From positions 51,576 through 115,575 of the forward strand of contig NZ_BHZE01000008.1 in NCBI RefSeq assembly GCF_003851885.1: a stretch of DNA of 64,000 bases, written 5' to 3'. Each line of letters begins with the position of its first letter. Within the stretch, counting starts at the first letter, position 1. The position numbers and the translations under genes were made by a program. Below are positions 42,746 to 51,432 of the stretch, one piece after another. The notes under the pieces were generated by a model that saw only the letters and a list, made by a program, of their open reading frames with translations, made no database searches and had not been told where the DNA came from. This stretch comes from Thermaurantimonas aggregans. GTDB lineage: Bacteria; Bacteroidota; Bacteroidia; Flavobacteriales; Schleiferiaceae.

Positions 42746-44287
42746 ATGGAAATCGTAATTGCCCTATCCTCCCTTATCGCCGGTGTAGCAGCCGGATGGT
42801 TCATAAATAGCACAATTGCTAAAAAAAGATTACTCAAGAGAGGCTCTGCTATCATCCGCCAAGCTGAGCAAGAAGCTGAGGCCATTAAAAAAGAGAAAAT
42901 TCTGCAGGCGAAAGAGAAATTTCTCGAACTGAAAGACCAACACGAAAAGGCTGTATCCCAGCGCGAGAAGAAAATACAGGAAACAGAACTAAAGACGCGT
43001 GAAAAAGAAGCCCGCGTAAATGCACAACTCGAAGAAGTCAATAGAAAAGAAAAGGAACTGGCCCGCAAACTGGAACAAATCGAGCGACAAACAGAAGCTC
43101 TGGAGCGCAAAAATCAGGAAGTAGAAAAACTGCGCCAGCAGCAAATCCACCAGCTGCAAGTCATCAGTGGGCTCACCGCCGAAGAGGCCAAAGCACAACT
43201 GATCGAAACGCTCAAAGACGAAGCTAAGAGCCAAGCGGCTGTTTACATTCAGAACACCTTAGAAGAGGCAAAAATGACCGCTGCCCAAGAGGCCCGCAAA
43301 GTAGTGATCAAAACCATCCAACGCATTGGCACTGAAGTAGCCATCGAAAATGCCGTATCGGTATTTAACATCGACAACGAAGAAGTAAAGGGCCGCATCA
43401 TTGGTCGCGAAGGTCGGAACATTCGCGCCCTTGAGGCTGCCACTGGCGTAGAAATCATCGTAGATGATACTCCTGATGCCATCATCCTCTCCTGCTTCGA
43501 CCCCATTAGACGAGAAATTGCCAGATTATCGCTGCACCGCCTGGTAACCGATGGTCGTATCCACCCAGCCCGCATCGAAGAAGTGGTGGCCAAGGTGACC
43601 AAACAAATAGAAGACGAAATCGCTGAAATAGGCAAGCGTACCGTAATCGACCTCGGTATTCACGGGTTGCATCCCGAACTGGTAAAAATCGTAGGCCGAA
43701 TGAAGTACCGTTCGTCTTATGGTCAAAACTTACTACAACACTCACGCGAAGTGGCATACCTCTCAGCTGTAATGGCCGCTGAACTCGGTTTGAATCCTAA
43801 AATCGCCAAGCGCGCCGGTCTTCTGCACGACATCGGTAAGGTCCCCATGGAAGAAACCGATCTGCCGCACGCACTACTCGGCATGCAATGGGCAGAGAAA
43901 TACGGCGAAAAACCCGATGTGTGCAACGCTATAGGTGCTCACCACGACGAAATAGAGATGACCTCTATTTATTCGCCCATCATTCAGGTGTGCGATGCTA
44001 TTTCTGGTGCGCGACCCGGTGCACGTCGTCAGGTGATGGAGAGCTATCTACAGCGATTAAAAGACCTCGAAAATCTGGCAATGAGCTATGAAGGCGTCAC
44101 AAAAGCCTATGCCATACAAGCCGGTAGAGAGTTGCGTGTAATGGTAGAAAGTGAAAAAATAAGTGATGCCCGCTCTCAAGAGCTCTCTTTCGAGCTTTCA
44201 CAACGCATTCAAAACGAAATGACCTACCCTGGTCAAGTAAAAGTGACTGTAATTCGCGAAACAAGAGCTGTTAACATTGCTCGATAA
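42746..44287 (+). CDS. rny: Ribonuclease Y
   Basis: A 513-residue membrane-anchored endoribonuclease that starts mRNA decay. N-terminal helix (about 3-20, [18 protein letters not shown]), long coiled coil (about 30-190, very rich in Lys/Glu/Gln), KH domain ([20 protein letters not shown], about 212-270) and HD domain ([12 protein letters not shown] and [14 protein letters not shown], about 328-420) are all present, and the length is normal. It follows the 6S RNA, whose stem end and T-run lie 20 bases before the start, so it either has its own promoter or depends on read-through. Confidence 0.96.
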   Translation: MEIVIALSSLIAGVAAGWFINSTIAKKRLLKRGSAIIRQAEQEAEAIKKEKILQAKEKFLELKDQHEKAVSQREKKIQETELKTREKEARVNAQLEEVNRKEKELARKLEQIERQTEALERKNQEVEKLRQQQIHQLQVISGLTAEEAKAQLIETLKDEAKSQAAVYIQNTLEEAKMTAAQEARKVVIKTIQRIGTEVAIENAVSVFNIDNEEVKGRIIGREGRNIRALEAATGVEIIVDDTPDAIILSCFDPIRREIARLSLHRLVTDGRIHPARIEEVVAKVTKQIEDEIAEIGKRTVIDLGIHGLHPELVKIVGRMKYRSSYGQNLLQHSREVAYLSAVMAAELGLNPKIAKRAGLLHDIGKVPMEETDLPHALLGMQWAEKYGEKPDVCNAIGAHHDEIEMTSIYSPIIQVCDAISGARPGARRQVMESYLQRLKDLENLAMSYEGVTKAYAIQAGRELRVMVESEKISDARSQELSFELSQRIQNEMTYPGQVKVTVIRETRAVNIAR

Positions 44288-44291
44288 GTCT

Positions 44292-45125
44292 ATGCGACTG
44301 AGCTTTAGTCTTATTGCCGTTGGGATGCTGTTTGCATCCCAACTGTTCTGCCAGCATATTGTGGTCACTTCGCCAGATAAAGTCGAATTTTCTTTTGGCA
44401 TCGATTCCTTCTTTTATGCGCGAAAGTGGACCACTGCCTCAGCCACTCCTGTCAAAAAAGATCAGACCACCTTTTTTGTGTTGCTGAAAAAAGACTCGGT
44501 TCTCCTACAAAAAAAGATTCCCTCCACGCCCGACAATCATCATTTTGTAATTGAAAAGGGAAAAAGCGGAGAATACACGCTATACTACCGCGGTATTTTA
44601 AATACCCTACCAGATTCTATTGAAATTTCTAAAGAAAAGACAAACGTCCATCTATCGAGTGTTCTAACCAATCGACCTGCTCTCGCTGCTCAAACTTCAC
44701 CACCCTCACCTTCGCAAAACAGCGAAAGTTCACAACCTCAAAAAGCAGATACTGCCCAGCGACAAACGACTGAAATTTCTCCTCAAAATTTACATAGTAA
44801 ACCTGACACTAGCGCCTTAGATAACCTACCAGCCGCTGATGAACCTCAGCCTTTTGATAAAACCGTAGAGGCAGTAAAAAAAGCAGAATTCGAATTTGAG
44901 CGTATGATGCTCATAAGAGAATATGTAGAAAAACGCAAAACAAATACCCAAGAACTCAAAGTATTAGCAAGACTGCTGACCTACGATTTGACCCGATTAC
45001 AACTTTTAAGAGACTGCTATCCTAACACATTAGACAGAATAAACTATCGAGAACTCACTTCGGTATTCGATTTTGAAATCTCGAAACAATCTTTGTTAGA
45101 GTTTATCAACGAACATGAAAAATAA
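44292..45125 (+). CDS. Exported DUF4476-domain protein
   Basis: A 277-residue protein. Residues 1-20 (MRLSFSLIAVGMLFASQLFC) are a signal peptide, and the cysteine after LF may make it a lipoprotein. A beta-rich region follows (about 21-115), then a Ser/Pro/Gln-rich linker (about 120-180), and then the DUF4476 domain (about 185-277) with the typical LARLLTYDLTRLQLLRDCYP and DRINYRELTSVF. DUF4476 is a Bacteroidota-typical domain of unknown role. The ATG at 44292, five bases after the rny stop, is preferred to a TTG further upstream inside rny. It overlaps the DUF423 gene by 11 bases. Confidence 0.8.
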   Translation: MRLSFSLIAVGMLFASQLFCQHIVVTSPDKVEFSFGIDSFFYARKWTTASATPVKKDQTTFFVLLKKDSVLLQKKIPSTPDNHHFVIEKGKSGEYTLYYRGILNTLPDSIEISKEKTNVHLSSVLTNRPALAAQTSPPSPSQNSESSQPQKADTAQRQTTEISPQNLHSKPDTSALDNLPAADEPQPFDKTVEAVKKAEFEFERMMLIREYVEKRKTNTQELKVLARLLTYDLTRLQLLRDCYPNTLDRINYRELTSVFDFEISKQSLLEFINEHEK

Positions 45126-45507
45126 AAGATTTCTACTTATAGGGCTTTTTCTATTAATTACAGGCATCGTATTAGGCGCACTCGCTGCCCATGCTTTAAA
45201 AGCTCATTTGACTACTAACCAGCTTGAAAGTTTTAAAACTGGTGTTTTTTATCAACTGCTTCATGCCCTTTTGTTCATTTCCTTCGGATTGTACACAACT
45301 TCTGAAACTCAGAAGCCTAATATCGCATTAGGACTGTACCTCGCTCTTGTTGGTGTTCTGTTGTTTTCCTTGTCAATTTATTTTTTAAATCTTCAAAATC
45401 TCATAGGTATTTCCCTTCGATGGTTGGGGCCGGTCACACCAGTAGGTGGCGTATTGATGATCATTGGCTGGTCGGCAGTTTTCCTGAAGTTTTTTAAGAT
45501 AAATTAA
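45115..45507 (+). CDS. DUF423 family small membrane protein
   Basis: A 130-residue inner-membrane protein with four helices. GLFLLITGIVLGALAAHALK (10-29) with the following SFKTGVFYQLLHALLF, and the C-terminal LRWLGPVTPVGGVLMIIGWSAV, are the DUF423 (YgdD-like) signatures. It begins 11 bases inside the DUF4476 gene, so the two are translationally coupled. The function of this family is unknown. Confidence 0.9.
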   Translation: MKNKRFLLIGLFLLITGIVLGALAAHALKAHLTTNQLESFKTGVFYQLLHALLFISFGLYTTSETQKPNIALGLYLALVGVLLFSLSIYFLNLQNLIGISLRWLGPVTPVGGVLMIIGWSAVFLKFFKIN

Positions 45508-45598
45508 AATCTGAATGGCTATTTCTCATCTTCACGGCTAAGTTTCGAGCTTTGTTCAGTGTATTTTTACGCTCTTACTACCCTATACCTCTTGACAC

Positions 45599-47437
45599 AT
45601 GAAACAACTGCAGCTAAGTCTGCTATTTATTGCTATACAGCTGATCAGCTGTGATCATAAAATTCAAAAAACACAAGTAATGAATCCAATCACAGATCCA
45701 CACTCTTTTTCCGATCTCTCGGGCACAAGGCTTACCCACCTCGATTGGAATGCAGAAATCGATTTCACCCATCGCAAAATAAAAGCCACAGCCACTTGGA
45801 CGCTTGAATACCAGAAGGACACGCTTATTTTAGATGAAAACGGGCTGCGAATTCTCTCTGTAAAAGACCAAGACGGACATCTGCTGCCCTTCGAAGAGCA
45901 CGAAGTGGATAGCATACGAGGTGGATGGATAAAAATAGTGCTCCATCCGAACGTCCAAAAAATAGCCATCGAATACGAAACGATGGAACATCCTGCCGCC
46001 TTGCAATGGCTAGAAGTGAACCAAACACTTGGCAAGCGCTATCCTATTCTCTTTACTCAGAGCCAGGCAATACTGGCGCGTTCGTGGCTTCCTTGTATGG
46101 ATTCGCCCTCAATCCGTTTCACCTACAGCGCCCGGGTGAAAGTACCGCAAGGAATGCTTGCCCTGATGAGCGCTGAAAATCCAAAAGAAAAATCACCCGA
46201 TGGGGTTTACACCTTCTCGATGAAGCAGCCGATTCCCTCCTATCTGATGGCGTTGGCTGTGGGTGATTTCGAATTCAGAGCCATAAGTGATCGCAGCGGC
46301 ATATATGCCGAGCCAGAGTTAATCGATGCTGCCCAAAATGAATTTAGTGATGTAGAAAAAATGATCAGCGCTGCCGAAACGCTTTATGGCGCTTATTTAT
46401 GGGATAGGTACGACCTACTTGTCTTACCTCCCTCATTTCCCTTCGGCGGTATGGAAAACCCAAGACTCACTTTCGTAACTCCTACCGTAATAGCCGGCGA
46501 TAAATCCTTGGTATCGCTTATAGCCCATGAGCTTGCACACTCCTGGTCGGGCAATCTCGTAACCAATGCGACATGGAACGACTTCTGGCTTAACGAGGGA
46601 TTTACCGTCTATTTTGAATTGCGAATCATGGAGCAACTCTACGGGGTAGAATATGCGGAAATGCTTGCCCAACTTTCATACAACGAGTTGTTGGAGGCTA
46701 TTAATACCCTACCACCAGATGAAACTACTTTAAAGGCAAAACTCGATGGAAAAAATCCGGATGATGCTGTAGGCCCTATTGCCTATGAAAAGGGTTATTT
46801 CTTTTTGCGCACTGTTGAGAAAAAAGTAGGAAGAAAATTTTTTGACGAGTTTTTAAAAAAATACTTTGATGAACATAAATTCAAAAGCATTACCACAGAA
46901 GATTTTTTAGAATATCTAAAATCGAATCTTTTAAAGAAAAAAGAATGGGAAGAAATCAATGTAGAATCTTGGGTATATGAACCAGGATTACCGTCAACTA
47001 TCGTAAAACCGAATTCTACCAAATTTTCGGCGATAGAAAGTACCGTTGTATCATTTCTAAAAACTAAAGTTGTACCAATCACTAGCCGATGGACTGCTTT
47101 AGAATATATTTATTTCTTGCAAAATCTCAAGGGCAAAATAGATGAAGAATTATGCAAAAAATTAGACAATCACTTTCGCTTTACGCATTCAAAAAATTCT
47201 GAAATACTAGCCATATGGTTTTTGCTTTGTATTGAAACCAATTACAGGCAAGCCTGGGATGCAATGAAACAATTTACCGTACAAACGGGAAGAAGAAAAT
47301 TTGTCATACCTATCTATAGAGAATTAATAAAGAATAACCAAATTCAGTTGGCAAAATCCATCTTTCAAGAAGCAGCTAAAAACTACCATCCGATTACGTA
47401 TAAGAGCGTAGCACAGCTTTTTGAAAATACACTATAA
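45599..47437 (+). CDS. M1-family zinc aminopeptidase, lipoprotein (leukotriene A4 hydrolase-like)
   Basis: A 612-residue peptidase precursor. The N-terminus (MKQLQLSLLFIAIQLISC) ends in a lipobox, so C18 is probably lipidated and the enzyme attached to a membrane facing the periplasm. An N-terminal beta domain (about 40-225) is followed by the catalytic domain with FGGMENPRL (the GxMEN motif, about 282-290), the zinc site H310-E-L-A-H314 and E333 in WLNEGFTVYFE. A C-terminal helical domain (about 480-612) resembles that of leukotriene A4 hydrolase. It would remove N-terminal residues from peptides. Its end overlaps, or nearly overlaps, the DUF5686 gene. Confidence 0.92.
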   Translation: MKQLQLSLLFIAIQLISCDHKIQKTQVMNPITDPHSFSDLSGTRLTHLDWNAEIDFTHRKIKATATWTLEYQKDTLILDENGLRILSVKDQDGHLLPFEEHEVDSIRGGWIKIVLHPNVQKIAIEYETMEHPAALQWLEVNQTLGKRYPILFTQSQAILARSWLPCMDSPSIRFTYSARVKVPQGMLALMSAENPKEKSPDGVYTFSMKQPIPSYLMALAVGDFEFRAISDRSGIYAEPELIDAAQNEFSDVEKMISAAETLYGAYLWDRYDLLVLPPSFPFGGMENPRLTFVTPTVIAGDKSLVSLIAHELAHSWSGNLVTNATWNDFWLNEGFTVYFELRIMEQLYGVEYAEMLAQLSYNELLEAINTLPPDETTLKAKLDGKNPDDAVGPIAYEKGYFFLRTVEKKVGRKFFDEFLKKYFDEHKFKSITTEDFLEYLKSNLLKKKEWEEINVESWVYEPGLPSTIVKPNSTKFSAIESTVVSFLKTKVVPITSRWTALEYIYFLQNLKGKIDEELCKKLDNHFRFTHSKNSEILAIWFLLCIETNYRQAWDAMKQFTVQTGRRKFVIPIYRELIKNNQIQLAKSIFQEAAKNYHPITYKSVAQLFENTL

Positions 47438-49631
47438 AGTGGCGAGACTTCTCTATCTATTTATTGGTTTAATAGCATACCTTTCGTCTATTGCCCAGAC
47501 GCATAACCAAGTAGATGAAGAACCAGCCAATAAAGTATTATTTCGTACACTAAACAATGCCAATGAATTTGATAAAAAAATATCAAAAATAGATCTTCAT
47601 TTTACAAAATCATCAGAGATATTTATTGACAATTATCCATCGAAAATTCCATTTTTAGGTGGAGTTCTATTGCCTAATATCTCTGATACAGGATTGGTGT
47701 ATGTTCGATTGGCCGAAGGTATTATAAAACACGACAAATCTCTTCATAGAGAATTTATTTACAAACTTTCGGAATACGGAAAGGTGCATGATTATCCAAT
47801 AATATCGGTTTCACAATACTTATTAAATCCTTATGACAGGTATGTTCAAATTCCCACTATTGAAGCCAACTTTTATTTACTTCCCTTTCAATGGAAGAAT
47901 TTTAGAAGTTACCAATATTCGTTTGAAGGGAAAATAAAAAGTGATTCGGGTATTTTTTACCAATACTTTTTCTATCCAAAAAACCGATTTGGAAGTTTTT
48001 TTTCGGGCACTGTATTAATTGACTCTGCTACCAGTCAAATTGCAAAACTTCAATTAAAAGCGGAAAGCAATAACAAGCTAAATTTAGCAGATAGCCTGCT
48101 GATTGAAATTCATTGTAAAAAGATTAAAGACATCTATTTTCCTTTTTATTATTTATATACCTTTCACTACAGCATACAGCAGTATACAGGTCGACACGTC
48201 ATACAAGTGTATGCTGAAAAGTTAGCAGAGCATTTCGAACACAAATTTCAAAAATTCACAAAAATTGAAATACAAGATACGGCTGATTTTTTAGAAATTG
48301 AATTGACTCCAAAGCAAAGAATAATACGCGAGGAAGATATTACATATTATCTCAAAAAAGAACAGGGTTTTATTCAGGATTCCTTATTTAAATATGCAGT
48401 AAAACATCCATTTAAAACCATTCTAACTTCAGGATTAAATCTTCCAATACGTGGAGGTAAGAATTTAGTATTAGTTCAACCCTTTTGGCGAGGTTTTGGC
48501 TTTAATGCAGTAGAATCTTTTTACATGCGATTAGGTGCAAGTATTTCGAGCACAGATTTAAGCAAATTCACATATGGCGTTGAGGTACGGCCATCCATTA
48601 CAATGGACTATCTGAGATGGAAACAATCTCTTGCCTGGAACTTCTTACATCAATACAACGGAAAGGGCGAAATCACTTTTGGAAATACCATATTTCAAAT
48701 CAATGAAAACGATCCGATTTTGCCAATCATCAACTCTTTTTATTCACTTTTTTTGAATGAAAACTATGCCAGCTACTACGAAAAATCTTTTTTAAAGGGT
48801 GTTTTTAGTATATCGATTCAGTCATTTGATATCCGCCTTTTAGCTGAATATTCTCATCGATCATCGCTTAACAATGCCTTGGATCGCAGTCCCTTTTGGA
48901 AATCAGGTGCTTTTTTGCCAAATAACCCTGATCATCCACCGGCGATTACAGCAAATGGATTTGCAAATCACTATGGAATGACACTCGATGTGGACATTAG
49001 CTGGCAGCCGGGTCGATATTATTTAGATGTGAATAGACGCAAAACTCCTTTAAAATCAGAAAGTCCCACCTATTTTCTCAACTACCGAAAAGGGATAAAA
49101 GCGCTCAACTCGCAGGTTGATTTTGACCAAATTACTCTTGGTTTGCAGCTCAAAAGGCGAATATCCAGATATGGCGTGAGTACTTTAGATGTGCAATACG
49201 GGCGTTTTGTTCGCAAAAGCAATGTGCCTTTTGTTGATTTTAAACATTTTAACGGCATTCAAACACTCTTTTTGCAGCCCACCACTGACCGGTGGAGCGA
49301 TATCAGACAGTTTCGTACGCTGAGGTATTACGATTTTAGCACGGATGAGTACTTTTTTGAGCTTCACTACATCCATCGATTTGGCGGAGCGTTGTTTAAT
49401 AACTGGAAGAGCTTCAGCCGGCTGAATATTCACACCGTAGCCGGGCTTAACTTACTCTCCACCGAGACAGAAAATATCTATTTTGAGCCATTTTTAGGTT
49501 TCGAAAATCTTTTTAAAATCTTCAAAATTCAGTTGGCCTACGGAATGGAAAATTGGCAAAAAAGCCGAGTGACGTTGCGACTCGGCTTTAATTTCAATAT
49601 TGGTATTTATAAGAAATACCGAAGAATATAA
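47421..49631 (+). CDS. DUF5686 family outer-membrane beta-barrel protein
   Basis: A protein of about 730-736 residues. A signal peptide (LLYLFIGLIAYLSSIAQ) is followed by a periplasmic part (about 25-320) with the DUF5686 stretch LLPFQWKNFRSYQYSFEGKI and FFYPKNRFGSFFSGTVLID, and then a C-terminal barrel (about 340-736) of alternating aromatic strands ending VTLRLGFNFNIGIYKKYRRI. Many family members carry an N-terminal carboxypeptidase-regulatory-like domain; it is missing here. There is no ATG: TTG (47421, overlapping the peptidase gene by 17 bases) or GTG (47439, two bases after its stop) must start it, and the GTG gives a shorter but complete signal peptide. An antisense terminator lies in its last 75 bases. 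Confidence 0.85.
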   Translation: MKIHYKVARLLYLFIGLIAYLSSIAQTHNQVDEEPANKVLFRTLNNANEFDKKISKIDLHFTKSSEIFIDNYPSKIPFLGGVLLPNISDTGLVYVRLAEGIIKHDKSLHREFIYKLSEYGKVHDYPIISVSQYLLNPYDRYVQIPTIEANFYLLPFQWKNFRSYQYSFEGKIKSDSGIFYQYFFYPKNRFGSFFSGTVLIDSATSQIAKLQLKAESNNKLNLADSLLIEIHCKKIKDIYFPFYYLYTFHYSIQQYTGRHVIQVYAEKLAEHFEHKFQKFTKIEIQDTADFLEIELTPKQRIIREEDITYYLKKEQGFIQDSLFKYAVKHPFKTILTSGLNLPIRGGKNLVLVQPFWRGFGFNAVESFYMRLGASISSTDLSKFTYGVEVRPSITMDYLRWKQSLAWNFLHQYNGKGEITFGNTIFQINENDPILPIINSFYSLFLNENYASYYEKSFLKGVFSISIQSFDIRLLAEYSHRSSLNNALDRSPFWKSGAFLPNNPDHPPAITANGFANHYGMTLDVDISWQPGRYYLDVNRRKTPLKSESPTYFLNYRKGIKALNSQVDFDQITLGLQLKRRISRYGVSTLDVQYGRFVRKSNVPFVDFKHFNGIQTLFLQPTTDRWSDIRQFRTLRYYDFSTDEYFFELHYIHRFGGALFNNWKSFSRLNIHTVAGLNLLSTETENIYFEPFLGFENLFKIFKIQLAYGMENWQKSRVTLRLGFNFNIGIYKKYRRI
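49558..49589 (-). terminator. Ferritin terminator embedded in the end of the DUF5686 gene
   Basis: A perfect 10-base-pair stem (AAAGCCGAGT at 49561-49570 with ACTCGGCTTT at 49580-49589, 9-base loop). On the minus strand it is followed directly by six T (49563-49558), a complete terminator 64 bases after the ferritin stop. On the plus strand there is no T-run, so it should not stop the DUF5686 transcript. Confidence 0.75.
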
Positions 49632-49652
49632 ATATCGATCACTTGGGTTTCA

Positions 49653-50147
49653 TTATTCAGCTGCTGCATCTGCGAGCATCTGGTCGATGAGATATTTGTA
49701 CGGACCTTCTCTGCCAATAAGATTGGCTTTTTCGATCAGCGAGCGCGCTTGAGTCTCTTCTTCGTGTTGCTCTTGTACGTACCACTGGAGAAACTGCAAG
49801 GCGCCATAGTCGCCAGCAGCCGTTGCAGCGCTTACCAAGGCATTGACAGATTTTGTCACATTGAGTTCGTTGTGATAGAAAGCCTGTAAAACGTCGAAAA
49901 TGCCTTCAATTTTTTGTTCTTGATTTTTAGACGGTTCGATCACTACCTTACCTTCTCGCTCGAGCAGGTAGTGCACGAGCTTGAGCATATGGCCACGCTC
50001 CTCGTCGCTTTGCTTAAAAAAGAATTTCGATGCCCCGTCGAAACCATTTGAAGCACACCAAACAGCGAGTTTTAAATAGTCAGTAGAGGCTGCATTTTCA
50101 ACTGTAATTTGTTGATTGAACAGTTTTTCGAGTGATTCTACTATCAT
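49653..50147 (-). CDS. Ferritin (bacterial, non-haem)
   Basis: A 164-residue iron-storage protein of ferritin type rather than bacterioferritin (no conserved haem Met). Ferroxidase residues are at the expected places: E17, Y24, E50 and H53 in SDEERGHM, E94, and the Glu/Gln in QWYVQEQHEEE. Twenty-four copies would form a shell storing ferric iron in the cytoplasm. Its gene is the last of three on this strand (MarR, FKBP, ferritin) but is separated from FKBP by 18 bases, and it ends at a terminator in the facing gene. A TonB-dependent receptor lies divergent upstream, so a link with iron use is plausible. Confidence 0.94.
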   Translation of the reverse strand: MIVESLEKLFNQQITVENAASTDYLKLAVWCASNGFDGASKFFFKQSDEERGHMLKLVHYLLEREGKVVIEPSKNQEQKIEGIFDVLQAFYHNELNVTKSVNALVSAATAAGDYGALQFLQWYVQEQHEEETQARSLIEKANLIGREGPYKYLIDQMLADAAAE

Positions 50148-50165
50148 GGTTTTTCAATTTTAAGT

Positions 50166-50741
50166 TTAGTCAAATAAATATTTATCGCTACCGTCTGACA
50201 GACGACTGCTGCTTCGCACACCATTCGGCTCGATGTAGCGCTTCTGAACCGCTTCATCGGCCGATGGTTGCCTTATGAAAAGTACCCGGCCTGAGAAATG
50301 CAAGTCTTTACCGGCCATGGAGTGGTTAAAATCTACAACAATTGAATTTGGCAAAACCTCGGTAACTACACCCGTAAGTGGATTTTCAGAAGGGCTGAAT
50401 TGAAACTGAACGTAATCGCCCTTTTCGTACACGCGGTTTGGGAAGTATTCTGTTTCAGGTAATTCACTTAAATTGATTTCCCGGATCAGATCGGGTTTTA
50501 TACGCCCGTAGGCCTCATCAGTAGTGAGGGTAAAGGAGAAACGCTCACCTTCTCTGAGTCCTCGAAGATTGTTTTCGAATGCCGGCAACATCACACCAGC
50601 GCCGAAGTAGAATTTCAAAGGCCAATTTTCACTCATTATCTCGAGTAAAGGGCCTTGTGGACCGCCTTCTCTCAATTCGTAACTGATCTCTACGATGGTA
50701 TTATCAGCAATGGTCTCAGGTCTTAGGCTGTTCATGCTCAT
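50166..50741 (-). CDS. FKBP-type peptidyl-prolyl isomerase (SlyD-like)
   Basis: A 191-residue protein. ISYELREGGPQGPLLE (19-34), FYFGAGVMLPAFENNLRGLREGERFSF (49-75), the insert-in-flap region (ERINLSELP-like, here REINLSELPETEYFP, 87-101) and VVDFNHSMAGKDLHFSGRVLFI are the pattern of SlyD-type FKBPs, which combine prolyl isomerase and chaperone activity. The His-rich metal-binding tail of E. coli SlyD is missing. It starts inside the MarR gene's end (26-base overlap), and the second in-frame ATG two codons further in is also possible. Confidence 0.87.
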   Translation of the reverse strand: MSMNSLRPETIADNTIVEISYELREGGPQGPLLEIMSENWPLKFYFGAGVMLPAFENNLRGLREGERFSFTLTTDEAYGRIKPDLIREINLSELPETEYFPNRVYEKGDYVQFQFSPSENPLTGVVTEVLPNSIVVDFNHSMAGKDLHFSGRVLFIRQPSADEAVQKRYIEPNGVRSSSRLSDGSDKYLFD

Positions 50742-51357
50742 AATTAGACAGTATTTTATTTAGATTATTTTCGTGATTTATAAAATGATAATTGTCGAGC
50801 TTAGTGAGCAGTTCCATAAGTTGTTCGATTTCACTGTCTTGTAATGGGCCTGCAATAATTTCGTTTAATGGATAGAGTATTTTGAAGGCTTCGAGTACCT
50901 TTTCGCGTCCGTAAGGCGTAAGACCGATGCGAAGCGCGCGTCGGTCGTCTGAGTCGTTTATTTCCATCACGATACCTTTTGTAACAAGCCTTTTAATGGT
51001 AGCCATGCCGGTAGGTATTTCAATTACCTCACGGCTGAGCAATTCAGATTTGCGTGGTGTTTTTCCGTGCAAAAGGCTCGCAGCCAGGCCAAATTCTTCA
51101 GGTGTCGAAAATTCAGTGTATTTGAGCAATTCTTTGTTGTAAAAGCGAGCATAACGGCACATCTTGGCGAGCAGGTAGCCAAGTGATGAAAGTTTACCGG
51201 CATTCGAATGGATGTAGCGCAAGTGGATATCGTCAGTTTCTGAAGCATTGATGTACCTACCGAAGGCAGATAGGTTTTTATCTGTTTGTGAAGCATCGTC
51301 CCAGAATGCATCGAGCTTTTCAAGCACCTCTTTTATTAGGTCATATTTGGTCATCAC
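50716..51357 (-). CDS. MarR-family transcriptional regulator
   Basis: A 213-residue DNA-binding protein. The winged helix-turn-helix lies at about residues 85-165: FGLAASLLHGKTPRKSELLS, IPTGMATIKRLVTKGIVME (recognition helix) and the wing NDSDDRRALRIGLTPYGREKV. Helices at both ends form the dimer. MarR proteins are usually repressors released by small ligands or oxidation. The gene is divergent from a TonB-dependent receptor gene with 75 bases between starts; a tandem 8-base repeat lies in that gap. It overlaps the FKBP gene by 26 bases and probably shares a transcript with FKBP and ferritin. Confidence 0.92.
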   Translation of the reverse strand: MMTKYDLIKEVLEKLDAFWDDASQTDKNLSAFGRYINASETDDIHLRYIHSNAGKLSSLGYLLAKMCRYARFYNKELLKYTEFSTPEEFGLAASLLHGKTPRKSELLSREVIEIPTGMATIKRLVTKGIVMEINDSDDRRALRIGLTPYGREKVLEAFKILYPLNEIIAGPLQDSEIEQLMELLTKLDNYHFINHENNLNKILSNYEHEQPKT

Positions 51358-51358
51358 A

Positions 51359-51374
51359 TTTTATAATTTTATAA
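51359..51374. repeat. Tandem 8-base repeat in the MarR/TonB-receptor promoter gap
   Basis: TTTTATAA occurs twice in direct succession. It sits 1 base upstream of the MarR start codon and 58 bases before the TonB-receptor start. Its place suggests a binding site for the MarR protein itself, but AT-rich chance repeats are common here. Confidence 0.35.
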
Positions 51375-51432
51375 TAAACTCGCTCAAACATTATTTCAAT
51401 TTAATAGTATTTACTACAATAAAACATTAAAC

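Noticed and set aside
49555..49600. The hairpin at the end of the DUF5686 gene as its own plus-strand terminator
   Set aside because: It is inside the coding region and is not followed by T on the plus strand; the six-T run exists only on the minus strand.
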